34,375 bases of DNA from Chloroflexota bacterium (GCA_014360755.1 JACIWX010000014.1:1-34375); one strand, 5' to 3'. Shown: positions 15,638 through 23,824, counted from the first letter of the stretch. A program made the numbers and translations. The notes: generated from the sequence alone by a model not told the origin.

Positions 15638-16033
15638 TTACCACGTTACTGTCCTCAGATTTTCAATCTCGGCAAAATGCGTGTCCCGGGTAACCAACGT
15701 CAAATCACGTTGGAGACTGATTGCTGCGATCCAAATATCGTTTTCAGGGATAGGCCGTCCTTTTGTGCGCAAGGCGTTCTTGATTGCGCCGTATTGGCGT
15801 GCGGTTCCACTATCACATGCCAGCACGACATTGCTTGCCGCGAACTCATCCACGCGTTTCAGGTTCTCTTCTACCTGTGCTGATTTCCATACTCCATAAT
15901 AGAGCTCGCCAAGGACAATGCTGGGAACGAATACCTCTGTTGCCTGAGCAAGATTCTCCTTCACCATGCCATCGTTGGCGAACAAGGCGATAATAATACT
16001 GGTATCCAGCAGGTATTTACCAGCCATTGGCAT
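15638..16033 (-). CDS. PIN-domain ribonuclease toxin, VapC-like
   Basis: 131 aa from an ATG at 16033 (16027 also possible). The PIN-domain acidic residues are present: Asp10 (KYLLDTS), Glu43 (LGELYYG), Asp99 (PENDIWIAA) and Asp117 (VTRDTHF). Such toxins cut tRNA or rRNA using a metal ion. The start overlaps the end of the upstream antitoxin gene (stop at 16017-16019), the usual coupled order antitoxin then toxin. Intact as far as can be seen. Annotated as toxin by family; target unknown. Confidence 0.85.
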   Translation of the reverse strand: MPMAGKYLLDTSIIIALFANDGMVKENLAQATEVFVPSIVLGELYYGVWKSAQVEENLKRVDEFAASNVVLACDSGTARQYGAIKNALRTKGRPIPENDIWIAAISLQRDLTLVTRDTHFAEIENLRTVTW

Positions 16034-16247
16034 CAATCCGTTCGCACCCCTGCTCTATGGCTTCTTGCATGCGTTGCACATCATCTGGCGGGATCGTCCC
16101 TGCAAATGGCAATAATTGCTGTCCAGAGATACCGCGCGGGGTAGAAACAGCGAGTGCGCGAGTGAACTCCAACACGCGCCATTGCAATTCCTCGGGCAGG
16201 GATTTCAGTTGTTCAATCACCTTGTCAATAACATGCGAGTTCATCAT
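16017..16247 (-). CDS. Antitoxin partner of the VapC-like toxin
   Basis: 76 aa from the ATG at 16247, preceded by GAGGGGGAGCG; the frame extends upstream to 16289 but into the promoter region. The sequence VIDKVIEQLKSLPEELQWRVLEFTRAL resembles DUF2281-type antitoxins, with a C-terminal tail that probably binds the toxin. It overlaps the toxin gene and shares its promoter. Such complexes usually repress their own promoter; no operator palindrome is obvious. Confidence 0.75.
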   Translation of the reverse strand: MMNSHVIDKVIEQLKSLPEELQWRVLEFTRALAVSTPRGISGQQLLPFAGTIPPDDVQRMQEAIEQGCERIDANGW

Positions 16248-16276
16248 ACGCTCCCCCTCACATACATTCACTATAC

Positions 16277-16305
16277 ATTTTATCCACAAGTAGAGAGGTT
16301 GTCAA
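16277..16305 (-). promoter_or_regulatory. Sigma70-type promoter of the toxin-antitoxin operon
   Basis: On the minus strand TTGACA (16300-16305), 17 bases, TAAAAT (16277-16282). Start expected near 16270, about 25 bases before the antitoxin ATG. Confidence 0.75.
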
Positions 16306-16335
16306 GTATGCATTGCGCTTGCGCCAGGAGAAGGG

Positions 16336-16420
16336 CAAGGGCGTAGGGGCGAACCTCGTGTTCGCCCTCCGGGGGACAAGGGGGATGCGTAGGGGCGAGT
16401 CCATGACTCGCCCTTTTGTT
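16336..16420. repeat. Two family C hairpins
   Basis: GTAGGGGCGAACCTCGTGTT with CGCCC (16343-16367) and GTAGGGGCGAGTCCATGACT with CGCCC (16389-16413), separated by CCGGGGGACAAGGGGGAT. The inner stems differ while the outer stem is kept. Fills the gap between the toxin-antitoxin promoter and the end of the ligase gene. Confidence 0.85.
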
Positions 16421-16469
16421 TCGCCCTCCCCTTCTCGTGTGCTCTGTGGTGAAAATCTTGCTCACGTCA

Positions 16470-17816
16470 TCATTGCGATGGCGGATCCCGGCGCAATGCC
16501 ACTACTGCTCGTACCTTGCCGCCTGCGGTGCGCGGGAGTTCCCGCACAAAGGTGATTTCCGTGCGGATGTCAGGCCCAAAGCACTCGGCGAACTTGGCGG
16601 CGATGTGCGCCCTTATCTCTTCCCGGTTGCATGTCTCCATAGGCACAATGGCGATATGGAACTCTGTAGGCGTGCGTTGCACCACCTGGTACTGCCAAAT
16701 CCCTTCCTCGAATTTCAGGATGCCATGCAAAGCCATAGGGTGTATTTTCTGCCCCCTGATCTCGATCCAATCGTAACTCCGTCCATCCAAGGAAGCTAGC
16801 AGCGGCAAGGAACGGCCACACGGGCAAGGCTCAGGCGCTAGCGTTGCCAGGTCGCCGAGGCGGTAATTGAGCAGCACCGTGCCATGGTTCACCAGATTCG
16901 AGATGACCACGTCGCCGCTTTCGCCTGGGGGCAGTGTCTTGCCATTCCCGTCTACGATGCGCAGCGGATACAAGTCCATGTTCAAATGATAGCCCTGGCG
17001 CTGCTCACATTCGAAGCCGAGGGGAAAAGCCTCGTTAGCGCGGTAGATGCCGAATGTGGGGATGCCGAATCCCTGCTCGATCATCCTCCGCGCCGATGGC
17101 GACAGGTTATCAAAGCCGTAGGTGAGCACCTTTGGGCGCTGGAATGGCGCGCCCGTGGCTTCGATATAGGCGAAAAACATCTCCAAGTAGGAACTATAAC
17201 CGTCAACGACGTCTGGCGCGAATTCGTTCAGCCGCGCGAGGTTATCCGCAGGCGAATCATATAGCGATAACCACTGCCAGCGCAACGCCACCCCAGGCGG
17301 AGAGAGGCTGTGCGCCAAAGAAAATTCCCTAATGCATTGCGACGATCCGCCGGGATTCACAATCGCTATCTCGCGATAGCCGGCTGTTTTGCCCAGGACT
17401 TGAGCAATGATGACACGGGAGCGCTCACCCGCTGCCCGGGTGAGGAAAATACCCGCTGCATCCCAATAGACGGAGACAGGCGCACCGGTGCTGCCGCTGC
17501 TGCGGAGGTGCAAATAGCGGCTCAACGGCTGAGCGGTGGAGACGAAGTAGAGCGGGTCGCGTTGGAGGTCTGCGCGTTCCAAGAGGGGAAGGCGGCTCAG
17601 GTCGTCGGCGGTGCGAAAGTCATCCGGTGTCAAGCCGAGGCGCGGCATCGTTTCACGGTAATAGGGCACGTAGCGGTAGGCATACGCGACCATCTGCTGC
17701 ACGCGCCGTGCCTGGTCGCGTTGGATATGCGCCAGCGGCCGGAAGGCGTAGCGCGCCTGCGGGCGCAGGTGATAGGCGAGATAGGCAGTCCAATATAGAC
17801 GCGTGAGGAGGTTCAT
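16470..17816 (-). CDS. Phenylacetate-CoA-ligase-like (PaaK/CapK family) adenylate-forming enzyme
   Basis: 448 aa, usual length. The phosphate-binding motif LRSSGSTGAPV is at about residues 104-114. Later come the YRLGDLA acidic motif, a Cys pair in CPCGRSLP, and the C-terminal RTAGGKVRAVV with the catalytic Lys region. The enzyme family activates a carboxylic acid with ATP to an acyl-adenylate, then usually to a CoA thioester. The closest type is the CapK/PaaK-like group in surface-polymer loci, so substrate is uncertain: aryl acid, fatty acid or amino acid. It stands alone. No Shine-Dalgarno sequence precedes the ATG, and the promoter-like boxes place the start site at or beside the ATG. Confidence 0.82.
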   Translation of the reverse strand: MNLLTRLYWTAYLAYHLRPQARYAFRPLAHIQRDQARRVQQMVAYAYRYVPYYRETMPRLGLTPDDFRTADDLSRLPLLERADLQRDPLYFVSTAQPLSRYLHLRSSGSTGAPVSVYWDAAGIFLTRAAGERSRVIIAQVLGKTAGYREIAIVNPGGSSQCIREFSLAHSLSPPGVALRWQWLSLYDSPADNLARLNEFAPDVVDGYSSYLEMFFAYIEATGAPFQRPKVLTYGFDNLSPSARRMIEQGFGIPTFGIYRANEAFPLGFECEQRQGYHLNMDLYPLRIVDGNGKTLPPGESGDVVISNLVNHGTVLLNYRLGDLATLAPEPCPCGRSLPLLASLDGRSYDWIEIRGQKIHPMALHGILKFEEGIWQYQVVQRTPTEFHIAIVPMETCNREEIRAHIAAKFAECFGPDIRTEITFVRELPRTAGGKVRAVVALRRDPPSQ

Positions 17817-17823
17817 GGCATAT

Positions 17824-17852
17824 AGTGTACATCAAAAAGATCAATGAGGCAA
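17824..17852 (-). promoter_or_regulatory. Possible promoter for a leaderless ligase mRNA
   Basis: Minus strand TTGCCT (17847-17852), 17 bases, TACACT (17824-17829). Seven bases separate the -10 box from the ATG at 17816, so transcription would begin at about the start codon. Similar in layout to the promoter before the HAD gene at 33998. Confidence 0.45.
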
Positions 17853-17876
17853 ACCCGTTCGTAGTGCGCACTTCAC

Positions 17877-17909
17877 AGACCTGACAGGTCTCCAAGACCT
17901 GTCAGGTCT
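17877..17909. repeat. Family B 33-bp hairpin
   Basis: AGACCTGACAGGTCT, CCA, AGACCTGTCAGGTCT: a perfect 15-bp stem. Interrupts what looks like a family A unit beginning TTCGTAGTGCGCACTTC at 17858. Confidence 0.9.
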
Positions 17910-17928
17910 AGTCTAGAAACGCGCCCGT

Positions 17929-18230
17929 AGCCCCCTGAAGGGGGCTTTATCCCTTTAGCCAGGGATTTCAATCCCTGGCGTGGCAGAAGCGTATATCGCC
18001 AGGGAATCAATTCCCTGGCTGAAACATGCAAGTCGGCAGTAGGGGCGACCCACCGGGTCGCCCATGCCCACGTTCCAGGGCGTGGACTGTTCGTAATGCG
18101 CGCTCAAGCTTGCCCTGAGCCTTGCCCTGAGCGCAGCGAAGGGGCAAGCGAACGGGCGCTCACTACAAACTAGGTTCGTAGTGCGCACTTCAGTGCGCAA
18201 GGAGACGTAGCATGCTACGTCCCTACATCT
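17929..18230. repeat. Mosaic of families E, C and A in a gene-free stretch
   Basis: Family E hairpins (17929-18025), a family C hairpin with GACCC/GGGTC inner stem (18039-18063), family A units at 18090-18170 (with CTTGCCCTGAGC insertions) and 18175-18200 (truncated), then GACGTAGCATGCTACGTC (18204-18221). No gene between 17817 and 18356. Confidence 0.8.
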
Positions 18231-18241
18231 CTTATAAGTTT

Positions 18242-18270
18242 TTGACAAACGATGCAACCTCTAGTAAGAT
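18242..18270 (+). promoter_or_regulatory. Sigma70-type promoter of the ECF sigma/anti-sigma operon
   Basis: TTGACA (18242-18247), 17 bases, TAAGAT (18265-18270). It looks like a housekeeping promoter rather than an ECF-type one, so autoregulation is not evident. The leader to the TTG start is about 80 bases. Confidence 0.75.
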
Positions 18271-18356
18271 TATCCATGATCCTCGCTTTTCTACGCTTGA
18301 CCGTATGTGCTGGCTTGTCTTTTGCGTCATGATGAATGGCAGAATGAGGACGCTCA

Positions 18357-19109
18357 TTGGCTGATGAAGCCGCGCTGCTCGACCGCATTCGTCAATATGA
18401 TACGGAAGCCCTGGCTCAGGTGTACGACGAGTACTATGAGCGCATCTACCGTTACGTATATCGCTATCTGGGTCAGGTGGATGCTGCCGAAGACCTGACA
18501 GCGAACGTCTTTCTCCGCCTGCTGAAGGCTGTGCAGAGTGGGTCTTGTCCGCGCACCAACCTTTCTGCTTGGCTCTACCGCGTGGCGCATAACTTGGTCG
18601 TGGATGCCTTCCGCCGCAGCCCGCCAGCGGAATTGGAATTGGCTGACTGGCTGGAGAGCACGGAAGGCGACCCCATCCATACGGTGGAGCAGCATCTGCA
18701 GATGGAGCGCGTGCGCCGTGCATTGCTGCAGCTCACACCCAGCCAGCAGCAAGTGATCATCCTCCGCTTTCTGGAGGGTTTAGAAACCCGTGAGATCGCG
18801 CTCATCCTGGGCAAGAGCGAGGGCGCCGTGGGCGCATTGCAACACCGCGCCCTCGCCGCACTGCGCCAAATCCTAGCCGCGGACCAGGGGGGCGGCCCAG
18901 GCAAACAAGCCCTGTCTGCGGAAAGCAGGGGCAATCAGAAAGAGAGGGAACGTACAAGCCAGGATCACCCCCTCTCGCCCGCTGTTGCCTCGCCGAGCGA
19001 GGGCAAGGCGAGCGGGCTGCATGCTTTCCTGGCCCTCTTACAGGGCTTGGCAACGCGGATGAAGAGGGAAAATTGGACGGCTGGCATGGCACGCGAGGTG
19101 GCGCGATGA
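18357..19109 (+). CDS. ECF-type RNA polymerase sigma factor
   Basis: 250 aa. The start is a TTG at 18357 with TGAGGA upstream; in-frame ATGs upstream run into a stop. Region 2 spans about residues 8-85 (YDEYYERIYRYVYRYLGQVDAAEDLTANVFLRL, AWLYRVAHNLVVDAFRR) and region 4 about 115-170 (LTPSQQQVIILRFLEGLETREIALILGKSEGAVGALQHRALAALR). A low-complexity tail of about 75 residues follows, unusual for the class. The stop overlaps the downstream DUF5667 gene as ATGA, the normal layout for sigma/anti-sigma pairs, so its activity is likely held by that membrane protein. Regulon unknown. Confidence 0.9.
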   Translation: MADEAALLDRIRQYDTEALAQVYDEYYERIYRYVYRYLGQVDAAEDLTANVFLRLLKAVQSGSCPRTNLSAWLYRVAHNLVVDAFRRSPPAELELADWLESTEGDPIHTVEQHLQMERVRRALLQLTPSQQQVIILRFLEGLETREIALILGKSEGAVGALQHRALAALRQILAADQGGGPGKQALSAESRGNQKERERTSQDHPLSPAVASPSEGKASGLHAFLALLQGLATRMKRENWTAGMAREVAR

Positions 19110-21124
19110 AGCGCGACATAACCAAAGCATTGCATAAAGGCATTGCCCATTTACTGTGCGGTGGCAGCATCGAAGAGTACATGCGCCAGGCGGACATCCG
19201 GCGTTTGCCTGACCCCAAGCGGGAAGAATTGCATGCGCTCCTGAGCACAGCGACCGCCCTTTTGCCACTGCGCCAGATGCCCATCCCTGCGCCGCGCGCC
19301 AAAGCCGCCCACCGCGCCCAGTTCCTGAGCGAGGCGGTGCGGCTGAAGGAAGAGCGCCGCATGAAAGGCGCATCGAACTGGTTGGGCTTGCCCGTACGTG
19401 CGTGGCGCGGGCTTTTGGGCGTCGCCCTGTCTTTGCTCTTGATCCTGGCGATTGGCGCAAGCGCTGCCAATGCCGCGGCAGGTAGCCTGCCGGGGTCATC
19501 CCTCTATCCGCTGAAGTTGGTTATCGAAGATACGCGTCTGGCATTAGCCCGGAACCCGCCTACGCGTGCGCAACTTTTCCTTCAGTTTGCCCGCGAACGC
19601 ACGGCAGAAATGGTGCGCTTGGTTCTTGCCGGACGCCCGGTGGATGAGCGTGTGGTGGCGCGCATGGCAGAGGAATGGCAGGGCGCCGTGCAAGCCGCTG
19701 TCTCCAGTGGCGGGCAGCAGGGGCCTGTACTGCTGCAGCAGGTCATTGAGAGCAGCGACCAGCAGAGAAACGTGCTGCGCCAAGCCAGTGAGCAGGCGAG
19801 TCCAGAGCATCAGCCAGTATTCGAGACGGCTATTGCGGTTACCGAGCAAGCCGCGCACCAGGCACAGGAAGCGCTGCAGCGCTTGGCGCCTGTGGCAATC
19901 CCCACGCTGACGCATGCCAGGGCAAGTAGTAGTACGCCCCCGCCGCCCAGCGACACGCCAACGCCTATCCCAACGGCGACGCCAACAGCCGCGGCGTCAG
20001 ATCACCATCCGCCCGCACCAAAAGCTACGCCCATCGCCATTGCCACGGCAACGCCCGCCGTTGAGGAAACCATCACCTCTACTCCCACAGCGACGCCCAC
20101 CGTCGGGATAACCCGTGAGGCCACCCCTACGCTGACCTCTATGCCAACGGCTACGCCCATCGCTGGAGAAACCATGGTACCCACGCCCACCCCGACGGCC
20201 GTCCCAACGTTGACCCCTACGCCGTATGTTTCCTTCCGCCTCGTCGTTACCGATGCGCCTGATCCAGTGCCCGCTTCGCATCGCATCCACTATAATCTCT
20301 TCCTCATCAATGACAGCAACGTGCCATTGACCAACGTGGTCGTGATCACGACCTGGTCGCCGCGCGACTGCGTCTACACGGAGCCGGATAACGTGGTGGA
20401 GAAGAGCTGGACGGTGGGGACGGTGAACGCGCACGCCACGCACCACATCTACTTTACCCTGAACACCTACAGCATCTGCGAAGGGAATACCGTTACACTC
20501 GAAGCGCAAATGACCTGCGACCAGGGCACCGCGCAGGCGACGACTACCACTGCCATTGGCCCCCGGCCCACGCCTACTCCTACCATCACGCCCACGCCCC
20601 GCTTTATCTTCCGCGTAACCATAGCGGACTCGCCCGATCCGGTGCCGGCAGGGCACAATATCCACTATGACATCTGCGTGGTGAACGATGGCGATGCACC
20701 GCTGACAAACGTGGTCCTCGTGGACCGCTGGTCGCCGCGGAATTGTGTCTACTTGCCGCCGGACAATCCCGCCCAGGTAACCTGGAACCTGGGCACGGTC
20801 AATGCCCACACCAGGCGTTGTGTGCATTTGGAACTGAGCACCTATAGCATCTGCGCGGGGAACACTGTGACGAACGAAGCAGTCATGACTTGTGATCAAG
20901 GCATGGCGCGTGCAGAGCAGACGACAACGATTGGTCCACCACCCACGGCAACACCAATGCCCACATGGACGCCTACGCCAGAGCCTACAACGACTCCCAC
21001 CGCGACCCCGTTGCCCACGAACACTCCTACTGCGACGACCACGCCAGTGCCGAGCGAAACACCAACCGAGATGACGGGACCCACTCTGACCCCCACGTTG
21101 ACGCTCATCCCGCGCCACCCATAG
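19106..21124 (+). CDS. DUF5667 membrane protein, probable anti-sigma factor with DUF11 ectodomains
   Basis: 672 aa from the ATG at 19106, which overlaps the ECF stop (ATGA), with GAGGTGG upstream. Cytoplasmic residues 1-95 would hold the sigma factor. One membrane helix at about 101-125 is followed by the DUF5667 signature GSLPGSSLYPLKLVIEDTRL. A helical region to about 265 leads to a Thr/Pro stalk, then two homologous DUF11-like domains (about 377-485 and 505-605; DPVPAxHxIHYxxxxxND, WSPRxCVY, TYSICxGNTV) and a final Thr/Pro tail. No 'YLP' tail or LPxTG. A signal-sensing role for the ectodomain is inferred; a ligand or surface partner is not known. Confidence 0.82.
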   Translation: MKRDITKALHKGIAHLLCGGSIEEYMRQADIRRLPDPKREELHALLSTATALLPLRQMPIPAPRAKAAHRAQFLSEAVRLKEERRMKGASNWLGLPVRAWRGLLGVALSLLLILAIGASAANAAAGSLPGSSLYPLKLVIEDTRLALARNPPTRAQLFLQFARERTAEMVRLVLAGRPVDERVVARMAEEWQGAVQAAVSSGGQQGPVLLQQVIESSDQQRNVLRQASEQASPEHQPVFETAIAVTEQAAHQAQEALQRLAPVAIPTLTHARASSSTPPPPSDTPTPIPTATPTAAASDHHPPAPKATPIAIATATPAVEETITSTPTATPTVGITREATPTLTSMPTATPIAGETMVPTPTPTAVPTLTPTPYVSFRLVVTDAPDPVPASHRIHYNLFLINDSNVPLTNVVVITTWSPRDCVYTEPDNVVEKSWTVGTVNAHATHHIYFTLNTYSICEGNTVTLEAQMTCDQGTAQATTTTAIGPRPTPTPTITPTPRFIFRVTIADSPDPVPAGHNIHYDICVVNDGDAPLTNVVLVDRWSPRNCVYLPPDNPAQVTWNLGTVNAHTRRCVHLELSTYSICAGNTVTNEAVMTCDQGMARAEQTTTIGPPPTATPMPTWTPTPEPTTTPTATPLPTNTPTATTTPVPSETPTEMTGPTLTPTLTLIPRHP

Positions 21125-21182
21125 ATTGCTGTGCAGTGTCCTCCCTGGGCCAGCTGCCAGGGTGACACAGTACTGATAAAGG

Positions 21183-21206
21183 TTGGGGAGCGGCTGCTCC
21201 CCCAAA
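21183..21206 (+). terminator. Hairpin between the anti-sigma gene and the next secreted protein gene
   Basis: TTGGGGAGC, GGC, then TGCTCCCCCAA forms a short strong stem-loop 59 bases after the stop. It is followed by an A-rich stretch and the ribosome-binding site of the next gene, not a T run. It may reduce read-through or protect the transcript. Confidence 0.4.
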
Positions 21207-21236
21207 ATGCAAAATAAAAAGGAAAGGAGAGGAAAG

Positions 21237-22373
21237 ATGAAGAGGCGTAGGTTTGTCCAAACGGTGTTTTGTCTTGTCCTGCTGTTGGTGGCAGTGGGAC
21301 TGACCCAGGCGCAGGAGCCGGTGGCGCCGAGCCAGCAGGTGTCTATGGCAGGCCCAGTGAGCAACGAATTCACCTATCAGGGGCGCTTGCTGCGAGATGG
21401 CAGCCCGGTGAACGGCAACTGCGACTTCCAGTTCCAACTCTGGGATGCAGCGAGCGGCGGCACACAGGTTGGTTCCACACAAACCTTGACCAACGTTCCC
21501 GTGAACAACGGCATCTTCACGGTGCAGTTGAGCTTCAGTGGGAGGCCCTTTACCGGCGATGCCCGCTGGCTGCAGATTTACGTGCGCTATCCCGCCGGCA
21601 GCGGCTCGTACCAGCTGCTCACCCCACGCCAGCCGCTGACCGCTGTCCCCTATGGCTTCTCGCTGCAGCCCGGCGCTACGGTTGTCAGTGGGGATGCTGA
21701 GGCTACGCTTACTGGCGTGCAGTTAGCCGGATGGCCACCCACGTTCTATCCTTACGGCGTGTACGGCAGGGGCACGTGGGGCGTATGGGGCAGCAGCGAC
21801 TTGGGCTTGGGCGTGCGTGGGACAAGCGATTCGGGCATAGGCGTGTACGGTTCGAGCACCACGGGCACGGCGATTTACGCCGCTGGCACGGGCACAATCA
21901 AGAGTGCTGCCAAATCCTATCTCTGGATCAGCGGCAACAGCCTGGTGAAAAACCTTTCCGGCGATACGACGCGGTGGGACATGACACTCAACGGTGGGGC
22001 TCAGGTCTATAGGGGCAGTGCTACAGGAGGCAAGACCATCTACTATCCCATCACTATCCCTGCCGTGCTCTACGGACAGCCGGTCACGCTGACCAAGCTC
22101 ACCGTGTACTACAAGTGCCAGGATGGCAGCAAGAATTACATCGACAGAACCGCCTTGTATCGGCAAACGGATGCAGATAGCAATGTGCAAATCATTGATG
22201 ATTCCACTAATCGAACGAGCAACACCGCCACGTCCTACACGCTGAACCTGACCTCCCACAACACCCTCAGCGCAGACCAAGGCGGACTGGGCTTGTTTCT
22301 AGTCCTGCACTTTGAGGATGATACGAACTATGTCCAGATAGGCGGCGTTCGGCTGGAACTGGAGCATGATTAG
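21237..22373 (+). CDS. Secreted protein with 'YQGRL' domain, unknown function
   Basis: 378 aa from the ATG at 21237, which follows GGAAAGGAGAGG; a signal peptide ends near LTQAQ. The segment NEFTYQGRLLRDGSPVNG, CDFQFQLWDAASGGTQVGS, NNGIFTVQLSF is shared by many secreted proteins of Chloroflexota and planctomycetes; its function is unknown. It continues with Gly-rich repeats YGVYGRGTWGVWGSSDLGLG and GVRGTSDSGIGVYGSSTTGT, like trimeric phage-tail or adhesin beta-structures. The C-terminal 170 residues look beta-rich. Ends at 22373, 25 bases before the next ATG, so the two probably share a message. Confidence 0.75.
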   Translation: MKRRRFVQTVFCLVLLLVAVGLTQAQEPVAPSQQVSMAGPVSNEFTYQGRLLRDGSPVNGNCDFQFQLWDAASGGTQVGSTQTLTNVPVNNGIFTVQLSFSGRPFTGDARWLQIYVRYPAGSGSYQLLTPRQPLTAVPYGFSLQPGATVVSGDAEATLTGVQLAGWPPTFYPYGVYGRGTWGVWGSSDLGLGVRGTSDSGIGVYGSSTTGTAIYAAGTGTIKSAAKSYLWISGNSLVKNLSGDTTRWDMTLNGGAQVYRGSATGGKTIYYPITIPAVLYGQPVTLTKLTVYYKCQDGSKNYIDRTALYRQTDADSNVQIIDDSTNRTSNTATSYTLNLTSHNTLSADQGGLGLFLVLHFEDDTNYVQIGGVRLELEHD

Positions 22374-22398
22374 GGTGAGCAGGCAAAGGAGGCATGTC

Positions 22399-22695
22399 AT
22401 GCGTACGAAATGGATGGTCTTCCTGGGCTTGCTCGCCATGTTGCTCCTGGCGATTGCCGTGCACGCGGATGCGCCCGGCTTCGCCATTGATTGGTATGTG
22501 GTCAGCGGTGGAGGGGGGCGTTCCACTGGCGGGGCATTCACCTTGGATGGCAGCGTGCTGCAGCCCGCAGGGAAAGCCAGCGGCGGCAATTATCAACTGC
22601 AGAGCGGCTTCTGGTATGGCGCAGTTGGCGTTACGGTTCCTCCATCGCAGTGGCTGTACCTGCCGGTGCTGCTGCGGAACTTTACGGCCTACTAG
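22399..22695 (+). CDS. Small secreted protein with 'GGGGxS' repeat and YLP tail
   Basis: 98 aa. The ATG at 22399 follows AAAGGAGG; an earlier ATG at 22366 overlaps the previous stop but lacks such a site. Signal peptide MRTKWMVFLGLLAMLLLAIAV, then DWYVVSGGGGRSTGGAFTLD, GSVLQPAGKASGGNYQLQSG and FWYG, a motif common in secreted proteins of these bacteria. The C-terminus is WLYLPVLLRNFTAY, the same 'YLP' tail as in the first proteins of this window. No enzyme residues are apparent. Confidence 0.75.
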   Translation: MRTKWMVFLGLLAMLLLAIAVHADAPGFAIDWYVVSGGGGRSTGGAFTLDGSVLQPAGKASGGNYQLQSGFWYGAVGVTVPPSQWLYLPVLLRNFTAY

Positions 22696-22742
22696 GATGG
22701 CTGTGGCAGGTGAGCTGGCACCTGTCGCAGGGCACGGAACAC

Positions 22743-22785
22743 GTAGGGGCGCAACGCGTAGGGGCGCAATTCATTGCGCCCCTAC
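22743..22785. repeat. Family C hairpins at a convergent gene junction
   Basis: A truncated copy (GTAGGGGCGCAAC, 22743-22755) precedes a complete one (GTAGGGGCGCAATTCATTGC then GCCCCTAC, 22758-22785). On the minus strand it provides the TAG stop codon of the adaptor-like gene. It could act as a two-way terminator. Confidence 0.85.
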
Positions 22786-23414
22786 GCATCCCATCCGCTT
22801 ACCCGCGCATCCTCGCCGGTAGCTGCTCTCTCTGCCAAGGCGGCAACCCGCTGGCGGAACTCCGCCAGCCGCTGTTCGCCCCAGCGCTGCAACGTGCGCG
22901 GCACATCCACACCCAACGTCACCTCGTTCATCCTCTCCCGCGCTTTGGCGATTGCGGCATAGCCTGCCGCACCGATCACCAGCGCCGCCTTTTCCCCCGC
23001 CGATAACGTCGTCTCTAGAGCACTATCCAAGCCCGCCAAACTCTGCATCTTGGTGTAGAAAACGCGCAGGTCATACTCCCCATCAGGCTCAACGCTTTCA
23101 TCCAAAAGCAATGTGTCATCGTCAATCATCCGCCAGGACACAGGACTCGGCTTTTTATCACTAGCATCCGTAGCCGAGTACGGATACCAGACCTCTACCA
23201 CGTCCACCAATCCGCTCATGGATGCCATACTGTACTCCCATGTATCGTCCGCCGCATCCACCGTGGCATCCGCTAGCACAGGCAAATCCCGGCTCAATTC
23301 ATGCAACGCCAACCGTATGGCGTCATCCAATTCACTCGTGCTCCATTCCGCATTGGACGAATCCGCCAATAGGCTCTCTACACGGTCCCGCAGCGCCTCC
23401 AAGTCCGTCGCCAT
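22782..23414 (-). CDS. Phage head-tail adaptor-like protein
   Basis: 210 aa. The N-terminus (LEALRDRVESLLADSSNAEWSTSELDDAIRLALHELSRDLP) resembles phage connector or adaptor proteins that bind under the portal ring. The middle is beta-rich (TWEYSMASMSGLVDVVEVWYP, YDLRVFYTKM) and the C-terminus is helical. AAAGGAAGCG precedes the ATG. The stop is a TAG inside a family C repeat, so the C-terminus may be truncated or altered. Lies five bases downstream of the coiled-coil gene. Family call by position and fold only. Confidence 0.6.
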   Translation of the reverse strand: MATDLEALRDRVESLLADSSNAEWSTSELDDAIRLALHELSRDLPVLADATVDAADDTWEYSMASMSGLVDVVEVWYPYSATDASDKKPSPVSWRMIDDDTLLLDESVEPDGEYDLRVFYTKMQSLAGLDSALETTLSAGEKAALVIGAAGYAAIAKARERMNEVTLGVDVPRTLQRWGEQRLAEFRQRVAALAERAATGEDARVSGWDA

Positions 23415-23422
23415 CGCTTCCT

Positions 23423-23575
23423 TTACCCCTTACGTTTTCCGTATTTCGTATCCCTTTTTTCGTTTTCTGTTTTCGTTTCTCTTTCCAGCCTTTGTGCCAA
23501 AGTTTCTAGTGCCGCCTCCAGTTTGGCGATGCGCTCCGCCATGGCGCGCAATTCTGAAGAACCACCACCTGCCAT
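23423..23575 (-). CDS. Short coiled-coil phage protein
   Basis: 50 aa, start at the ATG 23575 with GGAAAGGAGAAAA upstream. One helix: ELRAMAERIAKLEAALETLA, then a charged tail. It lies between the holin-like gene and the adaptor gene on the same strand, so it is probably part of the capsid operon. Could be a scaffold, tail-spike linker or regulator of the holin-like protein; not identified. Confidence 0.6.
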   Translation of the reverse strand: MAGGGSSELRAMAERIAKLEAALETLAQRLERETKTENEKRDTKYGKRKG

Positions 23576-23628
23576 TTTTCTCCTTTCCACAGACAAAATT
23601 TTTACCACAGAGCACACAGAAGAATCAT

Positions 23629-23815
23629 TGATGGCCGTTTGGGGGCGGAATCAATGGGCGCAATGAATTGCGCCCCTACGCCCCTTGCCCCCTGGAGGGC
23701 GAACACGAGGTTCGCCCCTACACTCCTTGCCCCTACGGATCCCCCCTAACCCCCCTTATTAAGGGGGGGTATGGGGGGATGAATCTCTCCAGGGAGAGGG
23801 CAGGGGTGAGGCCCC
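23629..23815. repeat. Composite of family C, D and related repeats
   Basis: TGATGGCCGTTTGGGGGCGG (as at the window's end), two family C hairpins (23656-23679 with CAAT/ATTG, 23696-23721 with GAAC/GTTC inner parts), CCCCCCTAACCCCCCTTATT against AAGGGGGGGTATGGGGGGAT, and a family D segment CTCCAGGGAGAGGGCAGGGG. Forms a gene-free gap of about 190 bases between capsid genes. Confidence 0.8.
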
Positions 23816-23824
23816 CCTACACCC

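Noticed and set aside
19997..21373. Minus-strand 458-codon frame opposite the anti-sigma gene
   Set aside because: Gly/Arg-rich reverse reading of Thr/Pro repeats, no domain, no start signal.
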